From NCBI GenBank assembly GCA_023055505.1, contig JALIRH010000003.1, forward strand, positions 31,622,842-31,686,841: a DNA stretch of 64,000 nt. Reading direction: 5' to 3'. This document shows positions 11,479 to 24,246 of the stretch, in pieces (the first letter of the stretch is position 1; the number at the start of each line of letters is the position of its first letter). The position numbers and the translations under genes were made by a program. The stretch comes from Callipepla californica brunnescens. Lineage: Eukaryota > Chordata > Aves > Galliformes > Odontophoridae. The notes beneath the pieces are model-generated. The model saw nothing but the letters and a program-made list of their open reading frames with translations, was not told the DNA's origin and made no database searches.

Positions 11479-11780
11479 AGGCTCTTGGACAACTGGCAGG
11501 TTGTCCAAGAGAATCAGAAACGTGTATGAGACCTGGGACTTCCCCTAGATCCCAGGAGTGCAAGAGCACTGTCTTAGTGCCTAAGTGGCCTTCCTCATCT
11601 CTGGAGGCAATGGTACTGTGAGAAAATAAGAACAGATGTTGAGCTGGAATGTTAATTTCTGTTCTCTTGCACTGATTCAGTTCTTATTCTAGTCCCTCTT
11701 GCATCAGCCATAGTTGCTCCCATGGAAGCAGATCAATTTTAATGTAAATATGGCCTATTCTGTATTGCACAAGCAACACA
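11479..11780. other. Short intergenic spacer between CR1 copies
   Basis: About 300 bases between two CR1 copies with no feature I can identify. A short frame crossing into the next CR1 is not gene-like. Confidence 0.6.
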
Positions 11781-11941
11781 GAAGGCACTGGCATAGGCTG
11801 CCCAGGGAGATGGTAGAGTCACTGTTCCTGGAGACGTTACAGAAGTGTCTAGATGTGGTACTGAGGGATTGGATTAGTGGGCATGATGGGGGTGGGTTGG
11901 TGATCTTAGACTTCTTTTCCAACCTTAGTGATTCTATGATT
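11781..11941 (+). repeat. CR1 LINE, short 3' end
   Basis: A 5'-truncated sense CR1 tail beginning at the 'cactggcataggctgcccag' box, continuing through 'ggagacgttacagaag', and ending in CCAACCTTAGTGATTCTATGAT. It is about 300 bases from the preceding CR1 and represents a different, more diverged subfamily, closer to the copies at 257-420 and 51201-51356. Confidence 0.92.
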
Positions 11942-14900
11942 AACAGTTATCTATGTGGCACTCTTCAGTCTGAACTCCAGCTGAATGGATTGCGTGAAAA
12001 TCTTTGTGACATCTTAGGAGGTGCTTAATGAATGTCATGTAAGGGGACAAATTCAAAACAAATATGGAGTCTTGGGCTTCGTATTGGCTGTAGGTATGCA
12101 GTAAAGCTGTGCAGAATTGTATATGCTTTTAGCAGGCTCAAGTCTTCACCGGTTATCAGTTCTCTGAGAAATGTTGCTGTCAAATGGTTTTGTCCAAAGA
12201 CATCCTCTATTTAGTGGCTGGCCGATATAGGCTCTGAAGGAGGTTCTGGGTAAACCTTGTTCCTGCTGAGAAAAAATTGTGTATTTACACAGCAGATGAG
12301 TGGCTGACAAATATTCCTTGGTGAAAAATGCATACTTTAAATAACAGCTCCTTTGGTTGTACTTACATAGGTTGTTACCTCTTGGGGTACTTTTATGCAG
12401 TGTTTTCCATGTGTTGTTACTTAACAGTATTTAGTTCTCTTGTTCTAATAAAACAAGAAAGCCTGGGTGAGCATAGGCTTGGGAACAGTACAGGCTGAAA
12501 GCTCCACTTTGCAAATACTTGTCTGTGAATTGTAGGTCAGCTTACCCTGAAATCAATTTATCCTGCTCATCTGTATGAAATACATGCAGTAGAATCAGTC
12601 CAAATCAGAGGGAAAAAGTCCATCAGGTGCAAGTACTTAATTGGTAATGCCTTTCATCTTAGTGTTCTTTTCTTTGTTTTCATGCTCTGTCAGCTGGCAA
12701 ATGTCTCCCCCCATCACATCTGATGAAATCTCAAAGGAGAGTTCCACTTTCTCATAGTTTAAGTGTTCTGTGTGCAAAGGGGCTTGCACACACACATAGG
12801 TATAGAAAGGATGAGGTTTGAGTGGTCACTGGTTTCTACCTGAGGAGAAGCAGAGTCTGACTGAGTATCCTCATCCTTTTTGGTGTGGTCACATTTCTTA
12901 AATGAGGTGGTGTGGGAAGTTATGTGCTGCCAATGAGCTCTCTGGCTTCTCACTTGGGAGGAGGATCACAGATGGGTCTGGAAATCAAACCTCCTTATAC
13001 ACCAGCCCATCTCCCTGCATCTCTTGTTGATGAAATCACTGATGTTGTTTTTCTCAGAAAGGCCAAACATATGCTAGCTAACAGCAAACGCCAGCTCATT
13101 TCCCCCCTATCATTGCATGTGTCCGTTTGCTGGTGCTTCAGCTCTGGCAACTCTCCACAGACCACGTTTCCCACAGAAGAAAGCTGCATCTCCACGCTGG
13201 TGCTCCTTTAATAATTTCCTCCTCAGAGTGGGGGTTTGTTTGCTTGCTTGCTTGCTTGATCATCTCCTGCTCTGTTGTGCCGAGCTCTAGCCCTGTGCCT
13301 GCTGTTATTCTTGGCACCCAACTAACTGGTAGATAATCAGCCCATGTTTTACCAACTGACATTTGTTCCACTGTCCGCTTGCATTTTGGTTCCTGCTCTG
13401 AGGCCGGCTGCTGTCCTGCTCTCTGGCTGCAGCTCTGTTTGCTGTGCTGTGCACTGCACCCGGCTCTGCTCCTTGGCTCTTTCATGTATGCATCAGAGAA
13501 GCTCCGTGCCCAGAGCTGTGTCCCTGCTTCCTGCCCGGATACATGGCAATTGTCCTCTTGCATCTTCAAGTTCATGTGGTTATCATTCTATACAGAATAT
13601 TCATTAGTTTTAACCTTAACATGATTAAGCGTTAAACAAATGCCTCCTGACAGGCATGTTCATACATTATAAAGCACCAGTCTGGCTGTTTTAACATAGA
13701 GCTATTTTTATATGTTCTGCCTTTGATGATCAGAATCCTAAAAACTTATTTCACTCAATTCCTACATGTCTAGATTTGTGTTTTATTGATCACTAAAAGC
13801 GTGTATTGTGCTGAACAAAAGAAATGTAGCTACAGGGACATTCATCTACGTAATGTCTGTGCCAGGCTTTGGCATGGTGAGGGACAGATTGTGTCAGTGC
13901 ATGGGACTGCACTGGGCTCTGGTTTTTGTGGATAAAACCACAATTTAAATATTCTTTAGGCAAAACTGTTTTCTAAGTGTCACCATTCCACCTCTTCCAC
14001 TCAGAAATTTCTTCGTCATATTTAAGGCCACCTACCTGTTGTTGAAAGAAATACCTGCAATGTAGAAGGCATCTTTGAGAACAGCCCTCAGGCCCCACAG
14101 AAAGATGTACAGGGGCCCAAGCGTTCACGTTTCCAAGGCTATAACTGCCCTGACCGAGTGGCTGCTGGTGCTGGCAGGTGTCAGGCAGCAACCCATGGAC
14201 CTGGCTGCTCTCTAACAGGGCAGTGGGTGAGATTCCTGTAGACCTACAGGAACATAAATGCTAAAAGACAGGAAAGCTTGTGTGGCTGTCTCCCAGATAT
14301 TGATTAAACATTTGAAAAAAAAAAAAAAAATGCACCCTTGCTCCCTTTGTGCCACTCACAACACAAGTTCCTAAAACTGTATAATACCAATTTGTTTTCT
14401 GGAGTATCTCCCTGCTCCACAGATCATATATTCAGGTAAATAGAAGGGGGATGGAAATGGGAATTTTGTCACCCAGCTTACAAAAAAAGTCTCCTGGACA
14501 GGACTGCGCAGCCAGGAGGAGCACTCTGAGCAGAGAAGCAGAATGGTAAAGCTGAGTGAAGGTTAGTTTTAAAAAGTTTCCCAGATGTAAGAAGCAGTGA
14601 GCTAAGCCATTAAAAATCAAAGGAGAATCACAATTCTTTCCTTTTGATGTTGTGACTAAGGATGAGATAGAAGAGTTAACAAAGGATAAAATATTCTAAA
14701 AGAGATAAGATGTAGCAGTTCATTTAAATATAATTAAAGAAGACAGCCTGGATCCCAAGATAAGAAAAATGAGAATGCAAAAGGCATCGTGAGCTCAGTG
14801 AGAGTCTGGCAGCTCTTTTGTGTGGCCTGATGTGTTTTCAGAACTAGGCAGTGTTGTCTGTTGGGCAGATGCTGACGGAGGGTAAATATAGCTGTATTTT

Positions 14901-15027
14901 TTGCAGCAGATAAAGCAGATACCATTTTAAAGTGGGGCTAGTTATTCCTCAGTAGGCCAAACCCTGCCCCCATCGTAACCGTGCTCTGTGCTCTCTTTAC
15001 GATGTTGTCATTTTCTTTAAGCTAAAT
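11942..15027. other. Intergenic sequence, no gene seen
   Basis: No recognisable gene. It includes a (TTGC)4 microsatellite at about 13236-13257 and an A-run near 14315-14330. Overlapping short frames around 12900-13635 occur on both strands at once and share no protein-like features. Confidence 0.6.
13236..13257. repeat. (TTGC)n microsatellite
   Basis: Four to five tandem TTGC/TTTG units. A short simple repeat with no other significance visible. Confidence 0.85.
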
Positions 15028-15712
15028 GTGTTAGCTAACTTCAGCAGATTAAATGTGAGTGAACGGGCACAGGGCGGTCAGCCAGGCTCCTTAAAACAGG
15101 AAAATGCCTTTGGGGGGTCAGGCAGCCCTGACCGGTGGGCCAGGCTGGTGTGGGCAGTCAGCGGGCAGGCCAAGAGAGCCCTGCGGCATGCAGGTCAGAG
15201 TTTATCCCCTGAGGAGGGTCAGGCTGGGAAGGAAGGTCACAACAATCTAAGTGCAGAGGAGCACCACCTGGCACCACCAGCCCCAGCAGCCTTTGTTCTG
15301 AGCGAGGACTTGCAACACAAAGCAATGGTGGCCGTTAGCTGTGCTAGCAGGTGTTAGTGATGCCAGCAGGCTGCCACTCCAGGTCAGCTCAGCTCAACTG
15401 TGCGCATGCAGAGGCTCAGGAAGAGGAAGGTAAGGGCCAGGTCTGCTCACTGTGCCTTTCCCCAAGCCCTGAGCTGGTGTTGCAGAGCCTGTCCTGCCCC
15501 GTGTGGGTTGTAGGGCCTGTTGCGGCGTGCCTGTCCCTTGGGCAGTTGTGAGGGTTGGGGACAGTGCTGGAAGTGGAGCAGCAGGTCTGGAGGGAAGGCA
15601 GAGGGCTGGGCTGGGGATGGGTGTGGGATGGAGGTCTGCTTCTGCTTGGGCTTTCATCAGTGCTACTTGGAGCGCTGCTTGGAGACCTAGGGAGAAAGGA
15701 TGCACTGCCTAG
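15028..15712. other. GC-rich intergenic block
   Basis: Base composition rises clearly over about 680 bases relative to both flanks. There are several CpGs, GGGG/CCCC runs and a TGCGCATGCA motif at 15401 resembling half of an NRF-1 site. Open frames in both directions (for example 15028-15357 on + and 15394-15705 on -) look compositional and match nothing I recognise. It could be a small regulatory island, a non-coding RNA exon or an old insertion. The CpG density is well below that of the SLC35F3 island. Confidence 0.45.
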
Positions 15713-18700
15713 ATACTAAGGGATGAGTTCTTTTTTTGTGTCAAGCTGAGGACAAGACCCTTGTTAGGAGAATAGCCAGATACATTTATTTAACCTAGCA
15801 GGGTTTAAACCTCATGCATATGTTCATTAGTCTCATTTTACCTGAGCCATATGCCTTCTTACATCCCTTAGCATACAGCAATGGAAAGGTTAAAATGCCC
15901 AAATCATCTGTCACTCATATCAGTGACATAAGTCCATCAATGCCCAAAGTCCTCCTTACCTTACACTGGTTGCCCACTCCTTGCTACTTTTAGTCCTTCC
16001 TTTCCCCTTTCCATACAACTAATCTCCTAAGACCAGCACTTGGCTTGGTTTAGGTCAGATGAAATATCACAGAAATATGTTCCCTACATGCAACAATGTG
16101 AATGCATTTCCTGCTTGGTGCTAGCTGGTACAAATAGGACAAAAGAAACCATGTTTTGTTTGTGGAGCCTGGGAGGAAGTGATCATTTGTTAGTGAGTCA
16201 CTGAGCATACACAAGAGCAGGCGTGCCAGCCAGGCTGGGTGGCACTCAGCTGAGGGTGTCATCTGAGGGAATGCACCGAGCCCATCCTCTATTGAGGGGG
16301 TGAACAGTGGGAAGATCAAATATGATCGCTGATGTTAAAGTGGTGCTGAGTGCATCTTCCATCTTTTTTCACCCTCTGACCAGGTAAGCAAGCCAGGTGG
16401 TTATGGTACGGTTAGGACATCATGTTTATTGTGAGACTTCAGGCTGTCTTGGTCAGTATGTGGATGTGACAGGTAATCTGTGGAGTCCCAGATGCACGAG
16501 TTGCTTCATGTAGTAATCCCTTTTCTCGACCTTTTCTTTCCCAAGCAAACCACCTGCTTCTGTTTAATCTTTTCCCATCGATCCCAGATTTGCTGCTTTG
16601 ATCTTAATGACAGCCAGTAAGCCAGAATCTCCCTCTCTTGAGATTTCCTCTAAAGAACGTTCCCAAAGCTCCTCTTTCATAATCTGAAACTCCTGGTAGA
16701 TTTTCCAGTTTCTGCTTTGCTAGTGCACTCCCAGGTGTGATGGACCAGCTGTTGCTTTCTCCTTCCATCATCTGCAATGTTTGGCTGTTTTCCACACTGC
16801 TCTCCTATGAATTCAGCCATGGGTTGGGCTGGGTCAGGGCTGGCCATCTGTATGCATACCTGAGCAGCTGATGCTTCCTCCTGAAGGCTCTAGAGCACAA
16901 ACCCTTTCTGGCTACATTCGGGTTTGTTGCTTTCAGAAATGCCAAAAAATGCTGTTGTTTGTTTCTTTTGTCCTCTCTTCTTCCAAAAAGTAAGGCCAAA
17001 GGAAAGGAAAACAGGCAAAGAAATATGATCTCAGTCTTCTGAATTTCATGATCATTACACCAGTGTCTCACAAGTTGTTCAGCTGGCACAGGCAGCACAC
17101 CTTACTTCAAGGTTTCACACATTTGTAGTTTTTTGAGGCTATAAAGTACTTCCCTTCAAGCTCACATCAGAATTTGTAGTAAATACTTGATTTTTTTGTT
17201 TGTTTTTTTATTGGAAGAAGTATGATCCTTTCACATGCTCAGCTTCTAGTTTTCAGCACAGTAGTGCCTGGGCTGTTTGATTTTGTGCCCTGTGTGGCCT
17301 CGCTTGCTCTTTGTGCCCTGCCTTTGCTGCCAGCCCAATTGTGCCTTGTGCTGTGAGCGAGACGGCTGGGTGCTCAGGGGCTGTTCAAGGCAGAATCAAT
17401 TATTTTGATTTTCTATATTGGCTACAGGATGAGAAAGCCCGTTCTCTTGACTTTCTGCCTAAGTCTGCAGCAACTCCAAATGTTGATTTACACTCTGATG
17501 TGTTTGGGCTCAAGTGCTGCAGGAAGCACTGGCAGAGCTAGGTGAGTTCCTGCTTAGAGAGTCCTGCACTTGGGAAATCTGGAAATCATGTTGCTTTTCC
17601 TAGTGGAGTGATGCAGTTATGAGGCTGTTCTGAGCCTGGGAGAGATCTCCCTGGTAGTGAAATGCTGGCATGAGGCAAAGAGCTGCCCACAAGCTTTTCC
17701 TCCCTGTACTATGTTCCTGCTTGTATCACTGCTTTGAGGCTGTGCATGCTCTCAGGAGCTGTCAGATTGGCCTTTTTTTAAAATTAGCATGGACAGACAC
17801 TTCGTAAGTGTGGCATAGTTGCTTCTGCAAGCCATCAACAGAGCCATACATAAAAAGCTTTGTCTGCATGCATGTGCCATTACTAGTGAGTATACAAGCA
17901 TACATCTGTGTTTACCTGGTTCCTTTCCAGGGTGACATATTGCAGAGCCTGCCCTGAGCCTCCTTCTCCAACAGTATTAGTCATGCTGTTGTGCCCGTAC
18001 AAAAGCTGACACCCCTCATTTTGCTGTGCAGACAAATCCTTTAATTTATACCCCCATTTCATGATGTAAGACTTATGAAAGCACTCAACACTTAAATACA
18101 TAAATAACATAGCTAGGAATTGGGCTTCAAACCTGGAGGTTGTGCTGAGATGATGTACTGCTGGGCTACAAGAGGGTTGGAGTATGTAAATACCACAAAT
18201 AATAGTGCAAATAATGTTCGTAAGGTAAAATCCTTTGTGGCTTTCCCAGCACTACATTTTTGACTAGAATACTTCAGTTAGTTCAAGCAACACCATGTGC
18301 CAAGAACACCTATTGATGCAGAGTTATAGAATTATCATGTATTACAAGTCTGTGTAATGTAAGTGCTGTCAAAGGAGAAATTGTCTGTCTGAAGCTGATA
18401 ATGCAGTGAATGGATGTTTTGACATTTAAATTCCTTTCTCTTGATCCTGCATCTATAAAAAGGAAGAGATGCCCAAAGTCCAGCACTTCTGCTTTTTAGT
18501 GACAGTAAGCATACACCTGTGTATGATGTGTTCAGTCCTTACATGCACAGAAAAGTATGGTAAAAGCAACAATTTCCCATCATGAAAGAAGAGAAATACT
18601 GTGTGGTTAGACAAGACGTTGGAGGTGAGATAAAGCATGGGATAGCTGTACCAAGCGAGCTCCTGCTTCATTCAGTGTACAAATGGGCCCTGTAGAAAAA

Positions 18701-20789
18701 AAGCAAAACAAAAGCAGAAAGGATCCTCTAATCCAATACATTCTTTGAACGAATTACCTCTGTGATGTCTCCTAGGATCTGAGTAGTTCAACCAGCATTA
18801 CAAGACCATTAATGTCATAGGGTGTGCTTTATTATACTCATAATCTGAGAAAAGGGAAGGAGAAAACAGATTTGTCACAGGCATGTTTGGCAGAAATTCT
18901 GTACAAAGGTACATGGTTGGGATGCCAGGAGATAGCCCGTCTTGAATTTATGGCACTGGCCCTAGGATTGTACAACCAAACAGCATCAGCATTGAAAATG
19001 CCATGCAGTGTGCTGCTTATTTGTCACAGTGGTTAAAAGGAAGGCTGTAAATAATAGCGACACAGCCAAAGCAACAGCCTGACAGGATTTTGGAAATGGA
19101 TTTCATTGTGGGAAAGTATAGGTTGACAGAAGGTATAAGGGAAAGTGCAAGGAAGAGTTGGCTGTGGGCCTGGTTTTGCTTCCTCCTGTTTATCGTTCAG
19201 CTACTCTACATGGTCAGCTTCACACCAAGCTCTCTCATACAAAAGGTGATCATCTTCCATTCTTTGTGATCAGTAAAGGGGCTCTCCTTATCAGCATGAG
19301 GATTCCTGGCAAAATGAATAAATAAATAAAATCCCTCTTGATTATAGGCAAGCTGAACGGTCTTCATTTTATCTGTCCAGAAGAGCATGGTTTACAGTAT
19401 GCAGGATATGAAAATATTGTAAGGTATTCAATATGGTGGACACCAGTGGATGCCATATATTATCCTTACATAGTTTCTGCCTACTTTATATTCTTAGATG
19501 AGATGCATCTGCTGACAGATGTGGAGTTCTCTTACTGGAAGAAAAATGGAGGTGAACACATGCATAATGTAAAATGTTGGAAATAAATAGCCAGAAACTG
19601 TGCTTATGCAAATACAGTATATAAAAGTGGTATGCGGAAATAGTATTTATAAATCTAATTAGCTCCTGAAAGGATGATCTTCTGGGATCACAGAGCTTTG
19701 ATTGCAAACTTCATTATATTTGTCACGTTGATAAATTTTCTAATGCCTCAAGTAGGAAAGCAGCCTGGGGTTCAAAAGCTCCAGACCACTTGTGGTTTTC
19801 AAAAGTCTAAATATGCTCTTGAGTGCCTAATGAAGATTTTGAATAACAAACTCTAATAAACAAGTTGCTCTGTATAATAATATGGAAATTCTTGCATAAG
19901 TCTCCTTTCCACTGATGTGGAAAAAGAAATCTGGTGAAAACAGCATGCAAGTAGTTGTCATAAAATCTTAACATGCTGCGCTATCTATCATCTTCAGTTG
20001 GACCTAAATCTGAATATATTGTGGGGTTGTGATTTCTTTTTTCTAGTATACACTGTCCATGCTAAAAAGAAAAATAAATGAGCCTCCAGTGACCCTCTGA
20101 CTGGTGGGAGGCAGAAGGGACGGTCACTTGGCACACAATTACTTGCAGTAATCACTGACAAATTGGAAAGAGAGAGCATCTGGCTGGGTGAGGTGACTTG
20201 CTGCCAGGGAAAGCCACCATGCCTAGCCACTGGAAAGGACCTCAATAGAGCTCCCTCGTGTGCAGACAGGACCTGCACTGTAGTGGGCAAGTCCAAGTCT
20301 GATGCCTCCTGCCGTAGCACTATCATTGTCAATGGCACACTTAGTCTCAATATATCTCAATTTTCCAAAACAAGGTATTTCTACTGGCTCAGAATTATTC
20401 CGCGTCTGTGGGATAGAATTGTTTACAGAAATGTTCTTAATTTAATGATCAATGCCTGCAGCTACCTATAATCAAGGTGTGAGTTCAAAAAAAAAACCTT
20501 CATGGAGGTACAGAGTGTGGTTCTAGTGTTAACCAGAAAAACTCAGAGCTGTGCTGTAAGGACAGTCATGCTGAAAGGAAGCTGAGAAGAAGAGAAATGT
20601 GGCCAGAAAAAGATTTTTAAATAACTATTTTGCTATCTAAAAACAGAGGAATTATTTTGGGTTAATATGCATGCAAGCATATATTTCACATATGCCTATT
20701 AACATGTATGTTTTTATATATGCATATAAAAATATGTCATTGCTTATTAAAATATTTACATTAGAGACAGAGAGAGTATTCAGTCAAGA
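15713..20789. other. Intergenic sequence, no gene seen
   Basis: AT-leaning unique-looking sequence. Open frames are all under 100 codons with no recognisable domain, and I could not identify any repeat family in this stretch. Confidence 0.6.
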
Positions 20790-20922
20790 TTCAAGGTCAG
20801 ACAGAACAAGGCTCCAAGCAGTCTGATCAAGCTGTAGGTGTCCCTGTTCAATGCAGAGCAGTTGGACAAGATGGCCTTTAAGAATCCCTTCCAACTTAAA
20901 CGGTTCTATGATGATTCTGTGA
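20790..20922 (+). repeat. CR1 LINE, short 3' tail
   Basis: About 130 bases of sense CR1 3' end: 'ggtgtccctgttcaatgcag', 'cagttggacaagatggcc', 'aatcccttccaactt' and the terminal TTCTATGATGATTCTGTGAT. The 5' end is truncated, as usual for CR1. Confidence 0.92.
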
Positions 20923-23764
20923 TAAGATGTTAAACTGGCAGGTACAGATACAGCCCTGCCTTGTCTTCTGTAAACAGTAATAAATTGTAGAATAACAACA
21001 GTCTATTGTCAATTGATAGTAAGGCCCAAAAGAGGGATTAGGACCTCTTTAATTAAGGGGCTTGTGTTTTGTGAGTGATAGGAAGTCACTCAGAGTTCTA
21101 CATTGCTCTGTGACAAGAGAGCATCTGCATGGCAGTAAGAGGGTACATTAGCAGGGTAGTATCACATGAGTGTGTTGTTTATCAACAGGATAATAACACC
21201 ACCCCCACAGGAATTTAATGGCTTGCTGTAGGGGTAATATTTTTCTCTGTGTGCTTTGTGCAAAAGGTCGCAAGAAATGTTTTTTAACTGGAGGAAAAGA
21301 GAATCAAATTTAAGCTATTCACTTACTGCAGTTGAAGGTTAGGAGATGGCTTGATCACAGTCCACGTGTACGTATCTGTATATATGTCCACATGTATATG
21401 TCTGTCAAATACTGGGTCCATAACAGAGCAGAACAGGTGGCTCAGCAACACTCAGGAAGAAGAGTGAGGGCCTGCAAGTCAAGGCGGCCTCAAAAGTGTA
21501 TCGTGAACATGTGCTTGTTCAGCTCACTCTGCAGAAGGTTTTTGTAGCCACAGCCTCGAAGAGCAGGGCAGCCAAGTCCTCATTAACAATACTGCAAAAG
21601 CAGCAATAGCAAAGAATCTGAAATTGAAAGAAAAAGGATGAGAAATTTGAAATGAGTAGCTAACTCAAGAGGAAGTGGTTATTAAAAATAGGTCTATGTG
21701 GCCAGGCCTGCAAAGTAGGTGCTGAAAAGTTCCCTACAGATGTGCTGGTAAGTTCTGTAACATCTGGATGAAGAAGCACGGCAGAAGTATTCCTTAACTA
21801 GTGTCTAAATTGTCTGAAAACAGGATCACTTCTATGCATATGCTTAACTCACCTTGACAAAACCAACCTCTCCATACAGTATTCAACCTTTCACACTCTT
21901 TTCAGTGATTTTAGTGCAAAAATTCAAATAACTTTAAAAACCTGTAGCAGTTCATACAGCTCTGGAAAGTTGTCCCAGAAATGTACCTTACACTGTACAA
22001 CACAGTCTTCATCCTGCTCAGATGAAAGGAAGATAAATCTAAGCAACACAAAAGATTGCAATAGATTATTTTCATTGACGCTACGTTGTGCATAGCTGGT
22101 GGTTCTGACAGACAGTTCTGTTTTCTGTTAGTAGATATGTATTTTTAGGCTTGTTTTAAGGAGTTTCAGGCTCAAATTTATCCTTTTAGTAGGTTTACAG
22201 CTATCAGCATGATTACCTGTGGCAGGGATCATTTTTCTCTATACGTAAATGTTTTCTGAAAGAATAGACCAGATTATCAGTCTTGTCTAATGTGAAAGTG
22301 CTAGCTATTCATTACACATTTTCAGGCCGATACATATGATCTGATGCTAATTAAGCCCCTGCGATCTCTGCTTCTGTGAAAAGGGACTCCCTGATGTTTC
22401 TTGCTGTCTTTCATTTGCAATTATGGGAACTCAACAGGAATCAGCTTTTTCTCTTTCTTTTGTAACATGCAATTTATATTCTTAACTTGCAAAATGATTA
22501 TCTGCAGAATTGTCGTGATCACTCTGAAAATTGCACCTAGCTCATGAATGCTGCAATTGCTTTAAAAATGGTGGCTATTGTTACTTCCTGCAAACTCAGA
22601 GCAGCTCTGAATGCACTCAACTTTGTCTAAATTTGCTCGGTAGCTCTGTAGAAGTGCTTCATTCACTGGAACCAATGGTTTTCATTTGCAAATTTTAATG
22701 AGCCTGTGACCTCCCACAGTATCAGCTTGCATCTCCTAGTAGTACTAATAGGACTTGCTTTGAGAGAGTAATGGTTTTGTAAGAGTATTTATGTGCAAGG
22801 ATTTTCATGTAGCTATTCAATAAGTCTTCTGCACTCTATTACCACCTGCAATACCCAAATAAATACAGTTCAGTGAAGTGTTCCTGTTCAAAGTGACTCA
22901 ACCTTCTTTCCCCTTTCATCCAATGGTAGTCTTGGTAGCCTACCACGTTTCATGTCTTCAGCCTCCTTTGTCCTACTCTCCCTTCTGTCTTAGCAACTAC
23001 AGAAATCTGAGAGTGAAATGTTACCATCTCAGTCTCTGTAGATACGTTATTTGTGAACAATTATTTAGAAGAGCTCAGGCAACATACAATATAACTCAAG
23101 ATGTATCTCTGATGTCTTGTAGAAAAACCTTAACAACTGAGTTAAATACACCTGCCAGTGAACTCTTCTTATCACACTAGATGCTACTCCCAAAGTGGGG
23201 TCAGCAAGTAGCTAAAAACTGTGTGGCTGGACTTATCACTCAATCAACATGTCCACTGGCACATTCGATCAAAGCTTCCCGGCAAGCTCAATGTTGCTGT
23301 ATTTTTCCCCCTATCAATGCATGGCAAAACAACATGTCTATACCCCAGCATGGCCTCAGGCTTGGAGCATCACTGGTAAGTGTGATGCTGCCTGAGCTGC
23401 AAATATACTGTTTTGTAGACCAGTTATTTCTCCCTTGATGAGTTGAACTGATAGTTTGAAGCAGTGTTGGGTGGCTTTGTTGCTTTTTTTAATTGTTTTT
23501 CACCAGTATCTCCATGAAGGTCAGAATTGCTTCTCTCATACTACCCTGTCACAGTTGCAGCAGCCATGTACATGAACACTCAGTGCAGTGACCATGATTC
23601 TTTGCTTGCTACTCCGGATGAGCTACAAACTGTTAGCAACGGGCATTTTGTGTTTGTTAGATCAAGTCCCAAGTGCGCTAGTGATACAGTGGATGTATCC
23701 CGGAAGAACCAACCCCCTCGAGTCAAAACTACCCATGTGCTGTACATTCTCATGCATAAATTTG
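20923..23764. other. Intergenic sequence, no gene seen
   Basis: AT-rich sequence without recognisable genes or repeats. A 171-codon frame (23527-24042) starts here but runs through the following CR1 in a non-coding frame and is rejected as a gene. Confidence 0.6.
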
Positions 23765-24246
23765 CTGCAGTAAGGCTGAGGGAGGTGCTCTGCCCTGGTG
23801 AGGCCACATCTAGAGCAATGTGTCCAGTTCTGGGCTCACCAGTTCTAAAAAGGCAGGGAACTGCTGTAGGGGATCCAGGGGCCTTGGAGCATCTCCAGTA
23901 TGAGGGAAGGCTGAGCAACCTACCACTGTTCAGCCTAGAAAGGGAAGTCTGGGAGATCTTGTCAATGCTTATAAATAATATCTATAAGGCATTAGTCAGG
24001 AGGGCAATGGGCACAAACTGGAACATGGGACATTCCACGTGAACATGAGGAAAAACTTCTTTACTGTGTGGGTAATGGAGCACTGGAACAGGCTGCCCAG
24101 AGAGTTTGTAGTCTCCTTCTCAAAAGATAGTCAAAATCCACCTGTACACTTACATTTGTAAGTTACTGTATGGAAACTTCTTTAGTAGGAGGGTTGGGCA
24201 AGATGATCTTCAGAGGTCTCTTCCAACCCCTACATTCTGTGATTCT
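23765..24246 (+). repeat. CR1 LINE, 3' end including the last part of ORF2 and 3' UTR
   Basis: The best-preserved sense CR1 copy by length on the + strand. It begins in the ORF2 3' coding region ('gaggtgctctgccctggtga', 'tccagttctgggctcacc'), continues through 'ggaacaggctgcccagagag', and ends with TCTTCCAACCCCTACATTCTGTGATTCTGG. Several frame-disrupting changes show that it is inactive. Confidence 0.95.

Noticed and set aside
13138..13635. Cluster of overlapping frames on both strands
   Set aside because: Simultaneous frames on both strands with no homology are what chance predicts in a locally stop-poor stretch.
23527..24042. 171-codon + strand open frame
   Set aside because: Its second half is a CR1 3' region read in a non-coding frame, and the first half matches nothing recognisable.
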